A DNA stretch of 64,000 nucleotides from Toxotes chatareus (Eukaryota > Chordata > Actinopteri > Toxotidae): NCBI GenBank assembly GCA_016801885.1, contig CM028900.1:17998972-18062971 (forward strand). Reading direction: 5' to 3'. The translations under genes were made by a program, and so were the position numbers. How positions within the stretch are numbered: position 1 is the first letter of the stretch; the number at the start of each line of letters is the position of its first letter. This document shows, piece after piece, positions 51,401 to 55,850 of the stretch. The notes beneath the pieces are model-generated. The model saw only the letters and a program-made list of their open reading frames with translations. It was not told the DNA's origin and searched no databases.

Positions 51401-52974
51401 AAGTAATGTATTATTATGTATCAGAGAATCAGAGATCAAGAACTTCCATGAACATACTGGATGGAAAATTGTATGTAGTAGCTAAAATATGAGTTGATAA
51501 TTTTAATTATTATCACCTTGTTCTTCCAGCATCGAACGATTGCTTGCCACTTTTGCATTTTAGCCCAAGTAATGGGAGATATATAAGCCTGCAAAAACTG
51601 CCTGCGTGGTTTACTTGGGCTGACTCGAGCTTTTCTCCCAGGTGGCATTTTGCATTTTCATTAAACCTGACATGACATGAACGCAGTCTGTATTTGAATT
51701 GTGCTTGCAGACCTCTTATTCTGCTTTTCTGTTTAGTTGGATGAATAGACATTAAGGTATTAACCCTGAAGATTGCTGTGTAAGAAACAATTCAACAGAT
51801 TTGGGAAGTTGTCAGAGCAGGGAATCAAATTTATGCTAGTGCAGTTACGTTAGAGTTTCTCTGAACCCCAGGCCTCTACATGCAGCACTAAGACGTGTTG
51901 TGTAAACACTTAATTTATCTTAGGTGTATCCATTTGAGGTGATCTATAAACTAAATGGCAAGGTTTAAACCAAAATAGCTCTATTGTACACTGTTATAAT
52001 GTCTTTCCACTTCAGTCAATATTGATTTAATTCCATTCTCTCATCACAGGCAGTCTACCAGGCAAATTCATCAATGCAAGCATTAGTGTAGGGAGTGAAA
52101 CACTGCTCTGTGCCAACAAACATGCTTTTTGGACTCTTCACAACTTTGAACCATTTCCTTGCACCTAGCACTCACACAGAGACAAAGCCCAGCATGACTT
52201 TAACTGTCTTATAGGTCAAAAAAGGTCGTGCTTTCTGCCAGACAGGGGCTAATGCTGTGCCAAGACCGCAGCAATCACGAGGCAGATGCTGCCTTATCAC
52301 AGAAACCAGGTGTCCATAGCAGCTTGCTATAGTTGCTAAGAATGCGAGCAACAACAAAAACTTGTGTACAACACAACACCTGGTGCTACTGTCCTGCTGC
52401 GTCTCTTGTCTGCTCTGACAGGAAGGATGATGAGAAGTCACCTTGGCAACCAGTTTAACCACAAAAGTTTGTGGTGCCAGTTCAAGCCACCATATCATGA
52501 CTTGGCACTTTCATCACCAAACATCAAGCATTAAGAGTTAAATTCCTACAATAATAAAAACAAACCATGCTTAAATTTACTTGACTGTAGTTTGGAATAA
52601 TGATCCTCTTATGCAAAGCACATTAGCAGCAAACAAAAGTTAAACATTTTCCACAGCTATATATTTTACAAATGTAATACAGATTTAATGCGTAAAATTA
52701 ATTTCACAATCTTAAAAATCCAAATAAGATGAGAGTGATCTAATTAATTAACATTATAATGAGAATACTTATTAATTTATGTATTCTAAACCCAAGGCAA
52801 AAAGAATCAGAATATGAAAACATCATTAACTCTTACCTCTACAGTGAACTCCTTCATCGTAGCCATCTTCACAGTCTCTAGCTCCATTGCAAAGTTTGTT
52901 GAAATGAATACATTTTTTTGTCCCAATACACTGTATGTGATTGAGGGGACATCTGATCACCACCTCCTGCAAAC
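299..52974 (-). CDS. lrp1b: LDL receptor-related protein 1B, internal part of gene (20 exons, partial at both ends)
   Basis: This is a type I membrane endocytic receptor of the LDL-receptor family, and only the N-terminal third of its ectodomain is in view. The 20 exons total 3,339 bp and 1,113 codons, with every junction GT-AG and in frame and no internal stop. Order: CR2 (residues 1-46), EGF (47-86), calcium-EGF (87-129), YWTD propeller 1 (130-408), EGF (409-456), propeller 2 (457-732), EGF (733-773) and eight LDL-A repeats CR3-CR10 (774-1113). I prefer LRP1B to LRP1 because of segments such as MYWTDWEEDEVNDSIGRIEK, CDAYYDHIEK, LNHPFGISH, CEPLTQF and VHCRELLS, which are closer to LRP1B as I remember it. 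LRP1B binds and slowly internalises extracellular ligands at the cell surface. The transmembrane segment, NPxY tail, signal peptide and promoter lie outside the window. Whether this is the only fish copy cannot be told here. Confidence 0.93.
500..3356 (-). other. lrp1b: intron between exons 19 and 20 (2,857 bp)
   Basis: Canonical borders. It contains an (AAAT)n microsatellite at about 2,183-2,203 and otherwise no recognisable coding or repeat content. Open frames here are short and show no domain. Confidence 0.8.
3357..3539 (-). CDS. lrp1b: lrp1b window exon 19: LDL-A repeat CR8 and first half of CR9
   Basis: The exon is 183 bp, phase 1-1. CR8 reads VIECSGEEFHCVTDGTCIPE then RWRCDGDKDCEDGSDEKDC, with a full calcium cage. 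CR9 begins after an EGTKR linker: MCDPKAKFTCKDT, interrupted by the intron before its glycine. Human LRP1B has a nearly identical split and linker (GTIRLCDHKTKF). Acceptor TTTGTTTCAG, donor GTAGTA. Confidence 0.95.
3540..4808 (-). other. lrp1b: intron between exons 18 and 19 (1,269 bp)
   Basis: AT-rich. A 142-codon minus-strand open frame at 4,018-4,446 runs through an A/T homopolymer, shows no domain and is taken as chance. Nothing else recognised. Confidence 0.8.
4809..4979 (-). CDS. lrp1b: lrp1b window exon 18: second half of CR6 and all of CR7
   Basis: The exon is 171 bp, phase 1-1. It starts DDDCGDGSDEVGC, completing the calcium site of CR6. CR7 follows: IQSCSNTQFQCTSGRCIPDH then WACDGDNDCGDFSDENTTC, a fully canonical repeat with an NTT sequon. 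It ends in a short Gly/Ser linker (RGGSA). Donor GTAAGA, acceptor TGTGTAG. Two further open frames over this exon are shadows. Confidence 0.96.
5117..5197 (-). CDS. lrp1b: lrp1b window exon 17: first half of LDL-A repeat CR6
   Basis: At 81 bp this is the shortest exon, phase 1-1. It encodes FPTCEPLTQFSCSNGRCISV and KWHCDS, so the intron cuts the repeat just ahead of its calcium-binding half. The next intron is only 137 bp (4,980-5,116). Acceptor CCTTTTCAG, donor GTAAGG. The peptide is strongly LRP1B-like (CISSKWHCDS in human, from memory). Confidence 0.95.
5771..5893. repeat. fish dispersed repeat, GCTAAC/TTAGCA-rich, copy 1
   Basis: It contains AGTGCTTTCAGCTATACATC, ATGCTAACTACTCACAAT and CATGCTAACATTTGCCAATT, in the same order as the related copy at 7,925-8,140. 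The series resembles a repeat I recall as abundant in percomorph fish. Its transposon class is not assigned. Confidence 0.5.
6668..6787. repeat. diverged 60-bp tandem duplication (2 units)
   Basis: Units 6,668-6,727 and 6,728-6,787 share AAAAATGAA, CATCCATAAATAATGA and TTCAAGT at identical 60-bp spacing, with roughly three quarters of positions matching by eye. Confidence 0.65.
7925..8140. repeat. fish dispersed repeat, GCTAAC/TTAGCA-rich, copy 2
   Basis: The longer copy of the same family as 5,771-5,893. In order it shows GGCTCTGTGAGCCTGTACAT, GACAGTGCTGG, AGCTAACTGCTAAT, CAGCATGCTA, ATCTTAGTTTGGCACGTTAG and TTGCTAATTAGCACTAAACA. The last block is the part I remember best from percomorph genomes. 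Confidence 0.55.
8384..8402. repeat. short telomere-like motif (CTAACC)3
   Basis: Three uninterrupted CTAACC units. Too short to imply a chromosome fusion point; chance or short telomerase-type insertion are both possible. Confidence 0.6.
8856..8969 (-). CDS. lrp1b: lrp1b window exon 16: LDL-A repeat CR5
   Basis: The exon is 114 bp, phase 1-1. It encodes AQPCQADQFSCRNKRCIPQA, then WTCDREDDCGDMSDEISC. Six cysteines and the D-x-x-D-C-G-D-x-S-D-E calcium cage are intact. The donor is GTGAGT and the acceptor TTTCTCAG. The junction with exon 17 yields C-T-F-P-T-C-E-P-L-T-Q-F, matching the CR5-CR6 boundary of LRP1B (CEFPTCEPLTQF). Confidence 0.95.
8970..9954 (-). other. lrp1b: intron between exons 15 and 16 (985 bp)
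   Basis: AT-rich, with an ATTAAT-rich stretch near 9,770-9,790. No repeat family or coding sequence recognised. Confidence 0.8.
9955..10080 (-). CDS. lrp1b: lrp1b window exon 15: LDL-A repeat CR4
   Basis: The exon is 126 bp, phase 1-1. It encodes NHSCPFDQFKCSNNRCIPKR and WLCDGTNDCGNNEDEANATC. The usual D-x-S-D-E calcium motif is N-N-E-D-E here. The human LRP1B and LRP1 repeats are similarly atypical as I recall (SNEDE and NSEDE), so this is a conserved family feature and not damage. NHS and NAT sequons are present. Acceptor CTTTGCAG, donor GTATGT. Confidence 0.96.
10081..11509 (-). other. lrp1b: intron between exons 14 and 15 (1,429 bp)
   Basis: It contains short A-runs near 10,150 and 10,335 and nothing else that I can recognise. 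Confidence 0.8.
11510..11653 (-). CDS. lrp1b: lrp1b window exon 14: LDL-A repeat CR3
   Basis: The exon is 144 bp, phase 1-1. It has a short linker (EASSGGLEPQ), then RCKSDEFQCHNHRCIRALWK and CDGDDDCLDGSDEESHSC. It is the first repeat of cluster II, with a complete calcium site (D-x-D-D-C-x-D-G-S-D-E). The open reading frame runs through the donor TGTGAGAA into intron. Joining to exon 15 gives SCYNHSCP, equivalent to the human CFNHSCP. Confidence 0.95.
11654..11995 (-). other. lrp1b: intron between exons 13 and 14 (342 bp)
   Basis: Short AT-rich intron with canonical GT-AG ends; nothing else seen. Confidence 0.85.
11996..12118 (-). CDS. lrp1b: lrp1b window exon 13: EGF-like domain after propeller 2
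   Basis: The exon is 123 bp, phase 1-1. It encodes DNACSVNYGGCGTLCLAIPG, then GRVCACADNQVLEKNNVTCT. The C-x-V-N-x-G-G-C start and CLAIPGGRVCACADNQ match LRP1B almost exactly. Human LRP1B and LRP1 have NNGGC here and this gene has NYGGC. There is an NVT sequon before the last cysteine. It bridges propeller 2 to ligand-binding cluster II. Donor GTAGGA, acceptor TCCTCCAG. Confidence 0.96.
13109..13774 (+). mobile_element. internally deleted Tc1-type DNA transposon with terminal inverted repeats
   Basis: The left end (ACTGGTCAAACGTTTCAGAA and CCCAGTTTTCCAG) and the reverse complement of the right end (CCAGCCAAAAGGTTTAGAGC and CTCAGTTTATCCAG) form imperfect terminal inverted repeats. Between them, one plus-strand frame from 13,334 gives QQDDDPKQ, then RPAQFPDLNPMELVWDELDR and PHLWELLEQCWDKLS. 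These are the second and third catalytic blocks and C-terminus of a Tc1-like transposase. In-frame stops occur at 13,463-13,465 and 13,571-13,573. The N-terminal DNA-binding half is missing, and at about 666 bp it is well short of a full 1.2-1.6 kb element. It is dead. Opposite orientation to lrp1b. Confidence 0.82.
13306..13590 (+). pseudogene. Tc1-like transposase C-terminal pseudogene
   Basis: This is the coding remnant inside the 13,109-13,774 element. It retains the D of QDDDPK and the E of PDLNPME, two of the three catalytic acidic residues. It lacks the first catalytic block and the paired helix-turn-helix domain and carries two in-frame stops. A minus-strand open frame at 13,306-13,554 is only its antisense shadow. 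Confidence 0.75.
13958..14147 (-). CDS. lrp1b: lrp1b window exon 12: end of beta-propeller 2
   Basis: The exon is 190 bp, phase 0 in and phase 1 out. It starts VVYNGKELNHPFGISHYRNF, continues IFWTEYMNASVFQLDLSTGD and ends RPPLFGLRVYDAQSQQ. FWTEYMN is the last YWTD-type motif and NAS is a sequon. The closing LRVYDAQSQQG strand leads directly into the next EGF. The acceptor is ATGTTGCAG and the donor GTTGGC, a weaker GT context. Confidence 0.96.
14148..16137 (-). other. lrp1b: intron between exons 11 and 12 (1,990 bp)
   Basis: It contains a 26-base A-run at 14,539-14,564 and otherwise AT-rich sequence with no recognised repeat family or coding content. Confidence 0.8.
16138..16357 (-). CDS. 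lrp1b: lrp1b window exon 11: beta-propeller 2, YWTD and YWCD blades
   Basis: The exon is 220 bp, phase 2 in and phase 0 out. It contains WMYWTDWEEDEVNDSIGRIE, KAWMDGSNRRVFVTSNMLWP and TMYWCDAYYDHIEKIHLNGT. The YWTDWEED motif, WPNGLTLD and YWCDAYYDHIEK are hallmark propeller strands, and the last two are the strongest LRP1B-versus-LRP1 discriminators I can recall. One NGT sequon is present. The donor is ATG followed by GTGGGT; an open frame continuing past it is intron. Confidence 0.97.
16358..20780 (-). other. lrp1b: intron between exons 10 and 11 (4,423 bp)
   Basis: It contains an (ATTT)n stretch at about 20,018-20,035, T-runs near 20,130 and 20,230, a short CCAA tract near 19,665 and a diverged direct repeat at 20,361-20,570. 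No coding sequence recognised. Confidence 0.8.
20361..20570. repeat. diverged direct duplication of about 100-115 bp
   Basis: TGTTGATCTGGAAAGACCTT at 20,381 recurs as TGCTGATCTGGAAATATCTT at 20,481. GTCCTGAGTGCTTACAGTAG at 20,417 recurs as GTCCTGACTGTTTACATTTG at 20,531, each followed by GTGTGAT. The shift grows from 100 to 114 bp, so the second unit has gained about 14 bp or the first has lost it. Confidence 0.6.
20781..20961 (-). CDS. lrp1b: lrp1b window exon 10: beta-propeller 2, second blade
   Basis: The exon is 181 bp, phase 1 in and phase 2 out. It encodes LDNVEGISVDWIGNNLYWTN, a full blade with a YWTN motif, then RKTISVARLERASQTRKTLL and MSHPRAIVVDPLN. The last two bases (AG) pair with the first base of exon 11 to give serine. 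The acceptor is CTCTTGCAG and the donor GTAATG. Strong collinearity with LRP1B. Confidence 0.96.
20962..21266 (-). other. lrp1b: intron between exons 9 and 10 (305 bp)
   Basis: Short intron with canonical ends; nothing else seen. Confidence 0.85.
21267..21503 (-). CDS. lrp1b: lrp1b window exon 9: start of beta-propeller 2
   Basis: The exon is 237 bp, phase 1-1. It opens NDLFLFYGKGRPGVIRGLDM, the linker and first blade of propeller 2. It continues EHMVSIEDLVNPRAIDYHAE and IYFADTTSFLIGRQKIDG, a blade with a YFAD motif, and ends RETILKD. The sequence is highly conserved with LRP1 and LRP1B. Two overlapping AG sites occur at the acceptor. The first is used, because the exon 8 junction must supply lysine (CK then PKND). 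Confidence 0.96.
21504..22770 (-). other. lrp1b: intron between exons 8 and 9 (1,267 bp)
   Basis: Higher GC than neighbouring introns around 21,840-22,020. No open frame of note and no repeat recognised. Could be a conserved noncoding element, but this is unproven. Confidence 0.75.
22771..22914 (-). CDS. lrp1b: lrp1b window exon 8: EGF-like domain after propeller 1
   Basis: The exon is 144 bp, phase 1-1, separated from exon 7 by an intron of only 146 bp. It starts RSHACEIDSYGKPGGCFHIC and ends CRCRTGYSLGSDGQTCK. This is the EGF module that follows each YWTD propeller in the family, and it is nearly collinear with human LRP1B and LRP1. The acceptor is GTCCACAG and the donor GTCAGT, a slightly non-consensus but valid GT site. 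Confidence 0.96.
23061..23253 (-). CDS. lrp1b: lrp1b window exon 7: end of beta-propeller 1
   Basis: The exon is 193 bp, phase 0 in and phase 1 out. It starts VSYIYALTVFEDYLYATHSD and ends GLRVYHKLTQPK, the closing strand of the propeller. Between the YLYAT motif and the IHRFN strand there is a polar loop (PSKGSSSVELLQ) that is longer than the human LRP1B loop as I recall it; LRP1 also has a longer loop here. One NIT sequon is present. The open frame extends upstream by chance into intron sequence, but the acceptor TTTTTCAG fixes the exon start. Confidence 0.95.
23254..24868 (-). other. lrp1b: intron between exons 6 and 7 (1,615 bp)
   Basis: It contains an (AAAT)n microsatellite at about 23,635-23,652. 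The long minus-strand frame extending to 23,625 is read-through of exon 7 into this intron. Confidence 0.8.
24869..25091 (-). CDS. lrp1b: lrp1b window exon 6: beta-propeller 1, blades with FFTD and YWAD motifs
   Basis: The exon is 223 bp, phase 2 in and phase 0 out. It encodes MLFFTDHGNVAKVERCNMDG, then a TNRT sequon, IEQPTAVALD and LVYWADAYLDYIDVVDYHG. The two YWTD-type motifs (FFTD and YWAD) and the D-G-x-N-R turns are diagnostic of an LDL-receptor-family propeller. NVAKVERC and LDYIDVVDY closely follow LRP1B. The donor is CAA followed by GTGAGT. Confidence 0.96.
25092..30407 (-). other. lrp1b: intron between exons 5 and 6 (5,316 bp)
   Basis: It holds a 23-base T-run at 26,237-26,259 and a LINE ORF2 fragment at 27,492-27,794. 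The rest is AT-rich with nothing recognised. Confidence 0.8.
27492..27794 (-). mobile_element. non-LTR retrotransposon (LINE) ORF2 C-terminal fragment
   Basis: The minus-strand translation begins HITPVFHELHRLPVSFRID and continues LNGLAPLCISHCLSFYV then HTLRSSAAWLLNVPKI. This is the post-reverse-transcriptase tail motif (HITPVL..LHWLPVSFRIDFK..LNGLAP..LS) of fish LINE ORF2 proteins. Conserved residues are partly lost (HRLPV for HWLPV), and no reverse-transcriptase catalytic block is attached. It is a 5'-truncated relic in the same orientation as lrp1b. Clade (L1, L2 or other) is not resolved by eye. Confidence 0.6.
30408..30570 (-). CDS. lrp1b: lrp1b window exon 5: beta-propeller 1, middle blades
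   Basis: The exon is 163 bp, phase 1 in and phase 2 out. It encodes VEQMAIDWLTGNFYFVD, a classic AIDW...NLYFVD blade, then DKIFVCN and a strand pair with a CNHGGDTC disulphide-like pair. It ends NPKGIALDPLMG, the start of the next blade. The donor is GGG followed by GTGAGT. Frame and spacing match the corresponding LRP1 and LRP1B exon, and no stop or frameshift is present. Confidence 0.95.
30571..31609 (-). other. lrp1b: intron between exons 4 and 5 (1,039 bp)
   Basis: It contains an A-run near 31,150 and a GA-rich stretch at about 31,390-31,440. Nothing else recognised. Confidence 0.8.
31610..31867 (-). CDS. lrp1b: lrp1b window exon 4: start of beta-propeller 1
   Basis: The exon is 258 bp, phase 1 in and phase 1 out; acceptor ATTTCAG, donor GTATGT. 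It encodes the first blades of propeller 1: PVLLMGGSDRIVTTHLNGTG, then a LALDF strand and VCWVLS in place of a strict YWTD. Two N-x-T sequons (LNGTG and VNGTL) predict N-glycans. This is the most divergent exon of the set against human LRP1B as I recall it, as expected for the poorly conserved first blades. The last nucleotide joins the next exon to make a histidine codon. Confidence 0.92.
31868..34236 (-). other. lrp1b: intron between exons 3 and 4 (2,369 bp)
   Basis: It contains a GAAA/GGAA microsatellite at 32,061-32,099 and several A-runs. No coding sequence recognised. Confidence 0.8.
32061..32099. repeat. GAAA/GGAA microsatellite
   Basis: Imperfect tetranucleotide purine repeat of about 39 bp within the intron between exons 3 and 4. 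Confidence 0.85.
34237..34365 (-). CDS. lrp1b: lrp1b window exon 3: calcium-binding EGF domain
   Basis: The exon is 129 bp, phase 1-1, with acceptor CATAAG and donor GTGAGC. It begins DHDECAMYGACSQTC, the D-x-D-E-C start of a calcium-binding EGF. It continues through a TNTYGSYRCSC segment carrying the expected aromatic/glycine pattern and ends ISCKAKQ, just before the first propeller. The A-rich stretch upstream on the minus strand makes this a weak-looking polypyrimidine tract, but frame and homology fix the border. Confidence 0.95.
34366..35027 (-). other. lrp1b: intron between exons 2 and 3 (662 bp)
   Basis: Several overlapping short open frames occur on both strands (34,587-34,891). They have no recognisable domain and are treated as chance. 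Confidence 0.8.
35028..35147 (-). CDS. lrp1b: lrp1b window exon 2: EGF-like domain 1
   Basis: The exon is 120 bp, phase 1-1, lying between CCTTCAG and GTAGG. It encodes a compact EGF-like module with cysteines in ACHELRCRYGCV, then CFCADGF and a closing TSCR. Two AG dinucleotides sit side by side at the acceptor. The outer one (exon starting at 35,147) keeps frame and gives the expected E-L-L-S junction. It packs between CR2 and the calcium-EGF ahead of propeller 1. A longer open frame over this exon is intron read-through. Confidence 0.95.
37021..37125 (-). repeat. possible LINE 3'-end fragment
   Basis: On the minus strand, AATTTTGTTGTACTTTTGTA and GTGCAATGACGATAACGATT followed by TTATCTTATCTTA resemble the common fish LINE 3' terminus (protein-free, ending in an ATCT-type repeat). 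A run of 11 C follows at 37,130-37,140. Family unassigned. Confidence 0.4.
40970..40988. repeat. (TTTG)n microsatellite
   Basis: About four and a half TTTG units. Confidence 0.8.
41222..41840. mobile_element. nonautonomous DNA-transposon-like element with terminal inverted repeats
   Basis: The left end CACTGCTAGAGGCCTGCACT and the reverse complement of the right end CAGTGATTAGAGTCCTGCAC match closely. Both continue inward into GGGT-rich sequence (GGGTTGGGTAC; GGGTTGGGTCTGG). This is the pattern of a fish hAT-like nonautonomous family I recall. No transposase is encoded in the 0.6 kb between. I could not see a convincing target-site duplication, so the class is tentative. Confidence 0.45.
41372..41400. 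repeat. (ATTT)n microsatellite
   Basis: Imperfect ATTT array of about 29 bp inside the 41,222-41,840 element. Confidence 0.8.
42404..42432. repeat. 29-base A homopolymer
   Basis: Uninterrupted A-run; could be a retroelement tail, but no recognisable element precedes it. Confidence 0.85.
45517..45870 (-). mobile_element. tRNA-derived SINE-like element with target-site duplication
   Basis: Read on the minus strand, it starts GGGGCGGCACGGTGGTGCAG and proceeds TGGTTAGCACTGTCGCCTCA, with a TGGTGCAGTGG stretch close to an RNA polymerase III A box (45,848-45,858). The body contains GTGTGGAGTTTGCATGTTCT and the CCAGCTCCCTCGCGACCCTG block. It ends in an (ATGA)n-type tail. A 12-bp direct repeat with one mismatch flanks it: ATTGCTCAAATT at 45,505-45,516 and ATTTCTCAAATT at 45,871-45,882. 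That supports retroposition with tail toward the low coordinate. I remember this as one of the most abundant fish dispersed repeats. The family name is left open. Confidence 0.75.
52837..52974 (-). CDS. lrp1b: lrp1b window exon 1: LDL-A repeat CR2
   Basis: The exon is 138 bp, phase 1 at both ends. The acceptor follows a pyrimidine-rich tract ending TATTTCAG and the donor is GTAAGA. It encodes one LDL-receptor class A repeat with six cysteines; its calcium-site end reads CNGARDCEDGYDEGVHC. Tyrosine stands where most repeats have serine in the SDE motif; I recall the same tyrosine in human LRP1B. It joins the next exon to give VHCRELLSAC, matching the CR2-to-EGF boundary of LRP1B. It is the second repeat of the small N-terminal ligand-binding pair. 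The first repeat and signal peptide should be encoded beyond 64,000. Confidence 0.95.
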
Positions 52975-55208
52975 CTGAAATAGAGAAACAAGACAGAGTC
53001 AAAAATCTGAAAATCTATTTATTTCAACATGAATAATTCATGTACAGTGTCGGTGCAAAGCCAAATGAGCTGTAACAATGCTTTTTTTTTTTTTTTTTTC
53101 CAGAATGTGGAGTAGCACTTACAGTGGGAGACCAAAAGACCATATGTGAAAAGGCATTGCATATTTCATTGTCATTATCATTTGTATTTTTAGCGGGTAA
53201 ACACATTTCTGCCAGTATTTTTTGAGTGCCTCCTCAAAGTGCTGAGACTATATGACCTCTTTTATAGGCGGAGGAAGAACCTATGCATATGCAAATGTAT
53301 TTATACTTCACAGCATTGTTCTTTACGCAAAACAGATGTTCACCGCACTGCTTCACAGCCACACTGGCGAAGTCTCATAACAAACTGCCTGACTCTCCCT
53401 GCCAGCAGAGAGCAGCTGTTCAAGGATTCATGAGGCACATAGGTGACCCTCATTCATGTGACAACCACAAGAGCACATAAAACACAGCTGACCACTGCAC
53501 CACTACTGTAAATGTGTCACATCTCCACCTTAACTACATTGATATCAATTACCGATGTGCCGTTGTAGCCACTTAATGGGAAGATTTATGACCCACGTGA
53601 TAGGATCTGTAACATTCCCTGGAGTTCTCCCATCCAAGAACTCACATCCCAGCACACTTGGACCATCTTGACTGGGCAATTACTTATTCACAGCATCCAT
53701 TTCTACTTTGTAAGGTAAGAGATGCCGCAATTAATGTGGCTATTACCAAAAGGGCTGTCATCCCATGCTGATTTACAGGAGGGATATGTGGACGAGTAGG
53801 TGTGCATCTGTATTGACACAATAATGACTCATATTAGTTTCTCCTCCCAAGCATTTTAATGCCTTAAAAGGCAGACAGGAGATCTTCTTCTTTAATGAAT
53901 ATTTCTTGGCTATCTCTTCAAGCCCCAGTGATTCACACTATTTTTATGCCACATTTAGGTAAGTCAAATATAAGTGACCTTGTCTCTGAGAGTTCATAAT
54001 TCATACATGAGCAAACTGGCTGCCCCATCTGCTGGGCTCCGGTATGTGTTTAAGGCAAAAAAAAAATTTCATTTCTCTCCTTTTCCAGTTCGTTTTGGGA
54101 TGGACTTTTGACATTTGTGCTTCTTTCCAGCTGCAAAGTCCATTTGAGATCCATCATACATATATAAAGTACACAATGTTAAAAATACATTTTACAAAGG
54201 CATAACTTGCTTTCTAAATGATTAGTCTGTAGTCAGTAAATGAATATAAACACAGGATTCCATCTTGAAAATATGCCCAGTAGTCTTGAAAAGGCTGTTG
54301 TACTGCATACAATTGACTATTATGTGAGCAACCATTTTATGAAAAAGGAAAAGGAAAAAATCTTCTTAAAACTGTAAAACACTTAATACATCTTACAGAT
54401 TTGGTGTAAAATTCAAATAAGATAGATCTTAGTGTTTGACTCTCAAAAGGGTCAGAAGACAAGTATTATTGACAAATACTGTAGATTAATAAATGCTTAT
54501 ATATTATATCTGATTAGATACCTGTATGCTGTTTATACATGCTAAATAAAGGTGGAGGGGTTAAAGTAAAGAGTGACCTTTGTAAGTTTCAAAATACACA
54601 ATTCATTCACTACGGAAAAAGGGACACTGTCAGAGTCATCCTAGTGCCACACCATAGCACATATCCATTTGGCAAATGTGCTATTTAACACACAGCTGTA
54701 AGGGTCTCTGACAACATAACAGTGTTGTCAGCCTTTCCCCTTGCTTTCTCGCCACATGGGTTCTAATCTAATGCGATAAGGGGAGGGATGGTGCATGAAT
54801 ATTCAGTGGCTCTGATGTGTCATGCAGGGGTACACAGATGGTCTCTCAACGGCTGAGGTGCTCAGAATTCCTCTGTCAATTCCCACACTACTGTACTATG
54901 TTGGATGATTGCTCAAAGTTGAATATACATGGTAGCACACAATTTTATGTACCACATCTTCTGACAGCTATACTATCCAGTGATAATTACAACTCCCTAG
55001 AGACCATAAGTAATGATGAGCAGAGAGATGAGCATCTTCAAAAGCAGATATACACAATGTTATGACTACGTGTTGCACTAAGATAAAATACTGCAGCAAG
55101 CTAACTCTTATTGTCAAAATGTAGAGGACGCACAATTGTGCTCAAAGTTAAAGGAAACACATAAGAAGCAAACAGGGTCCGCTGATTTACAGACACACAG
55201 ATCAGTAC

Positions 55209-55232
55209 ACAGACAGACAGACAGACAGACAT
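55209..55232. repeat. (CAGA)n microsatellite
   Basis: About five and a half CAGA units. Confidence 0.85.
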
Positions 55233-55798
55233 AGATGTAATAGCAGATATACTGTGGTAGGTCCCTGCTGTATTAGGTAATTCCTGATGTATAAATTTCT
55301 AGTTACTTTATATAAAAAACTGCACGGTCCCAGTAATGGTTTGATAAATGAATAATGTCCGCAGATGAAATGGGCAAGCACACTTAAATACCAGTTTAAT
55401 CATAACACCTTGAGTGGAAGGCAGATGTTCCCCCTTGTAAGCTAAAAAAAAAAAAATTATAGTGCGATATGCTTATTCAGGCAAAGCGGGAAACATTTAA
55501 GTTCCGCATCAATATTTATCAATGTCTTACTTTACAATAACACAACTATTAATTCAAATAAAACATTCCCATCTAGTCTAAATACTGCACATTTATTACA
55601 GACGTTGCTGCAATCCCATATTCGTTGTAACAGTGCTGCATATGAGCTTCAAACTTAAAATATCATTTCCAGCAAGAGAATTGTAAGAAGTAACTACTGT
55701 GGTTCGGCTAACACATGACAGTTTTCTGATATCCAGTATGTTTTCATTGTGTCTATGACAGCAGGATTAAGAGTCTACAGCCATACTCTGTGAAGCTG

Positions 55799-55850
55799 AC
55801 TTGAGTGCTTTGAGCTAAACATGTTGATGCTAAGCAGGTAGAGCGATTTT
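55799..55850. repeat. fish dispersed repeat, GCTAAC/TTAGCA-rich, short fragment
   Basis: TTGAGTGCTTTGAGCTAAAC followed by ATGTTGATGCTAAGCAGGT matches part of the family seen at 5,771-5,893 and 7,925-8,140. Only about 50 bp is recognisable. Confidence 0.4.

Larger units (their letters stand above)
35148..52836 (-). other. lrp1b: large intron between exons 1 and 2 (17,689 bp)
   Basis: This is the largest complete intron. It contains a LINE-tail-like fragment (37,021-37,125), an inverted-repeat-bounded element (41,222-41,840), a 29-base A-run (42,404-42,432), a SINE (45,517-45,870), microsatellites and short C and G runs. No exon is missing inside it, because exons 1 and 2 join in frame with the expected VHCRELLS sequence. 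Open frames of up to 154 codons show no domain. Confidence 0.8.

Noticed and set aside
51436..51752. Overlapping minus-strand frames with a basic N-terminus (MPPGRKARVSPSKPRR)
   Set aside because: No recognisable family. Could be an old pseudogene fragment, but nothing in the sequence supports it.
52172..52498. 108-codon minus-strand frame with a hydrophobic, signal-like stretch near exon 1
   Set aside because: The hydrophobic stretch is internal and not N-terminal, there is no splice link to lrp1b, and exons 1 and 2 already join perfectly.
299..52974. Alternative assignment to LRP1 or LRP2 (megalin)
   Set aside because: LRP2 has a different N-terminal layout (seven LDL-A repeats first). 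LRP1 shares the layout, but the discriminating segments in exons 1, 2, 11, 12, 17 and 18 are closer to LRP1B.
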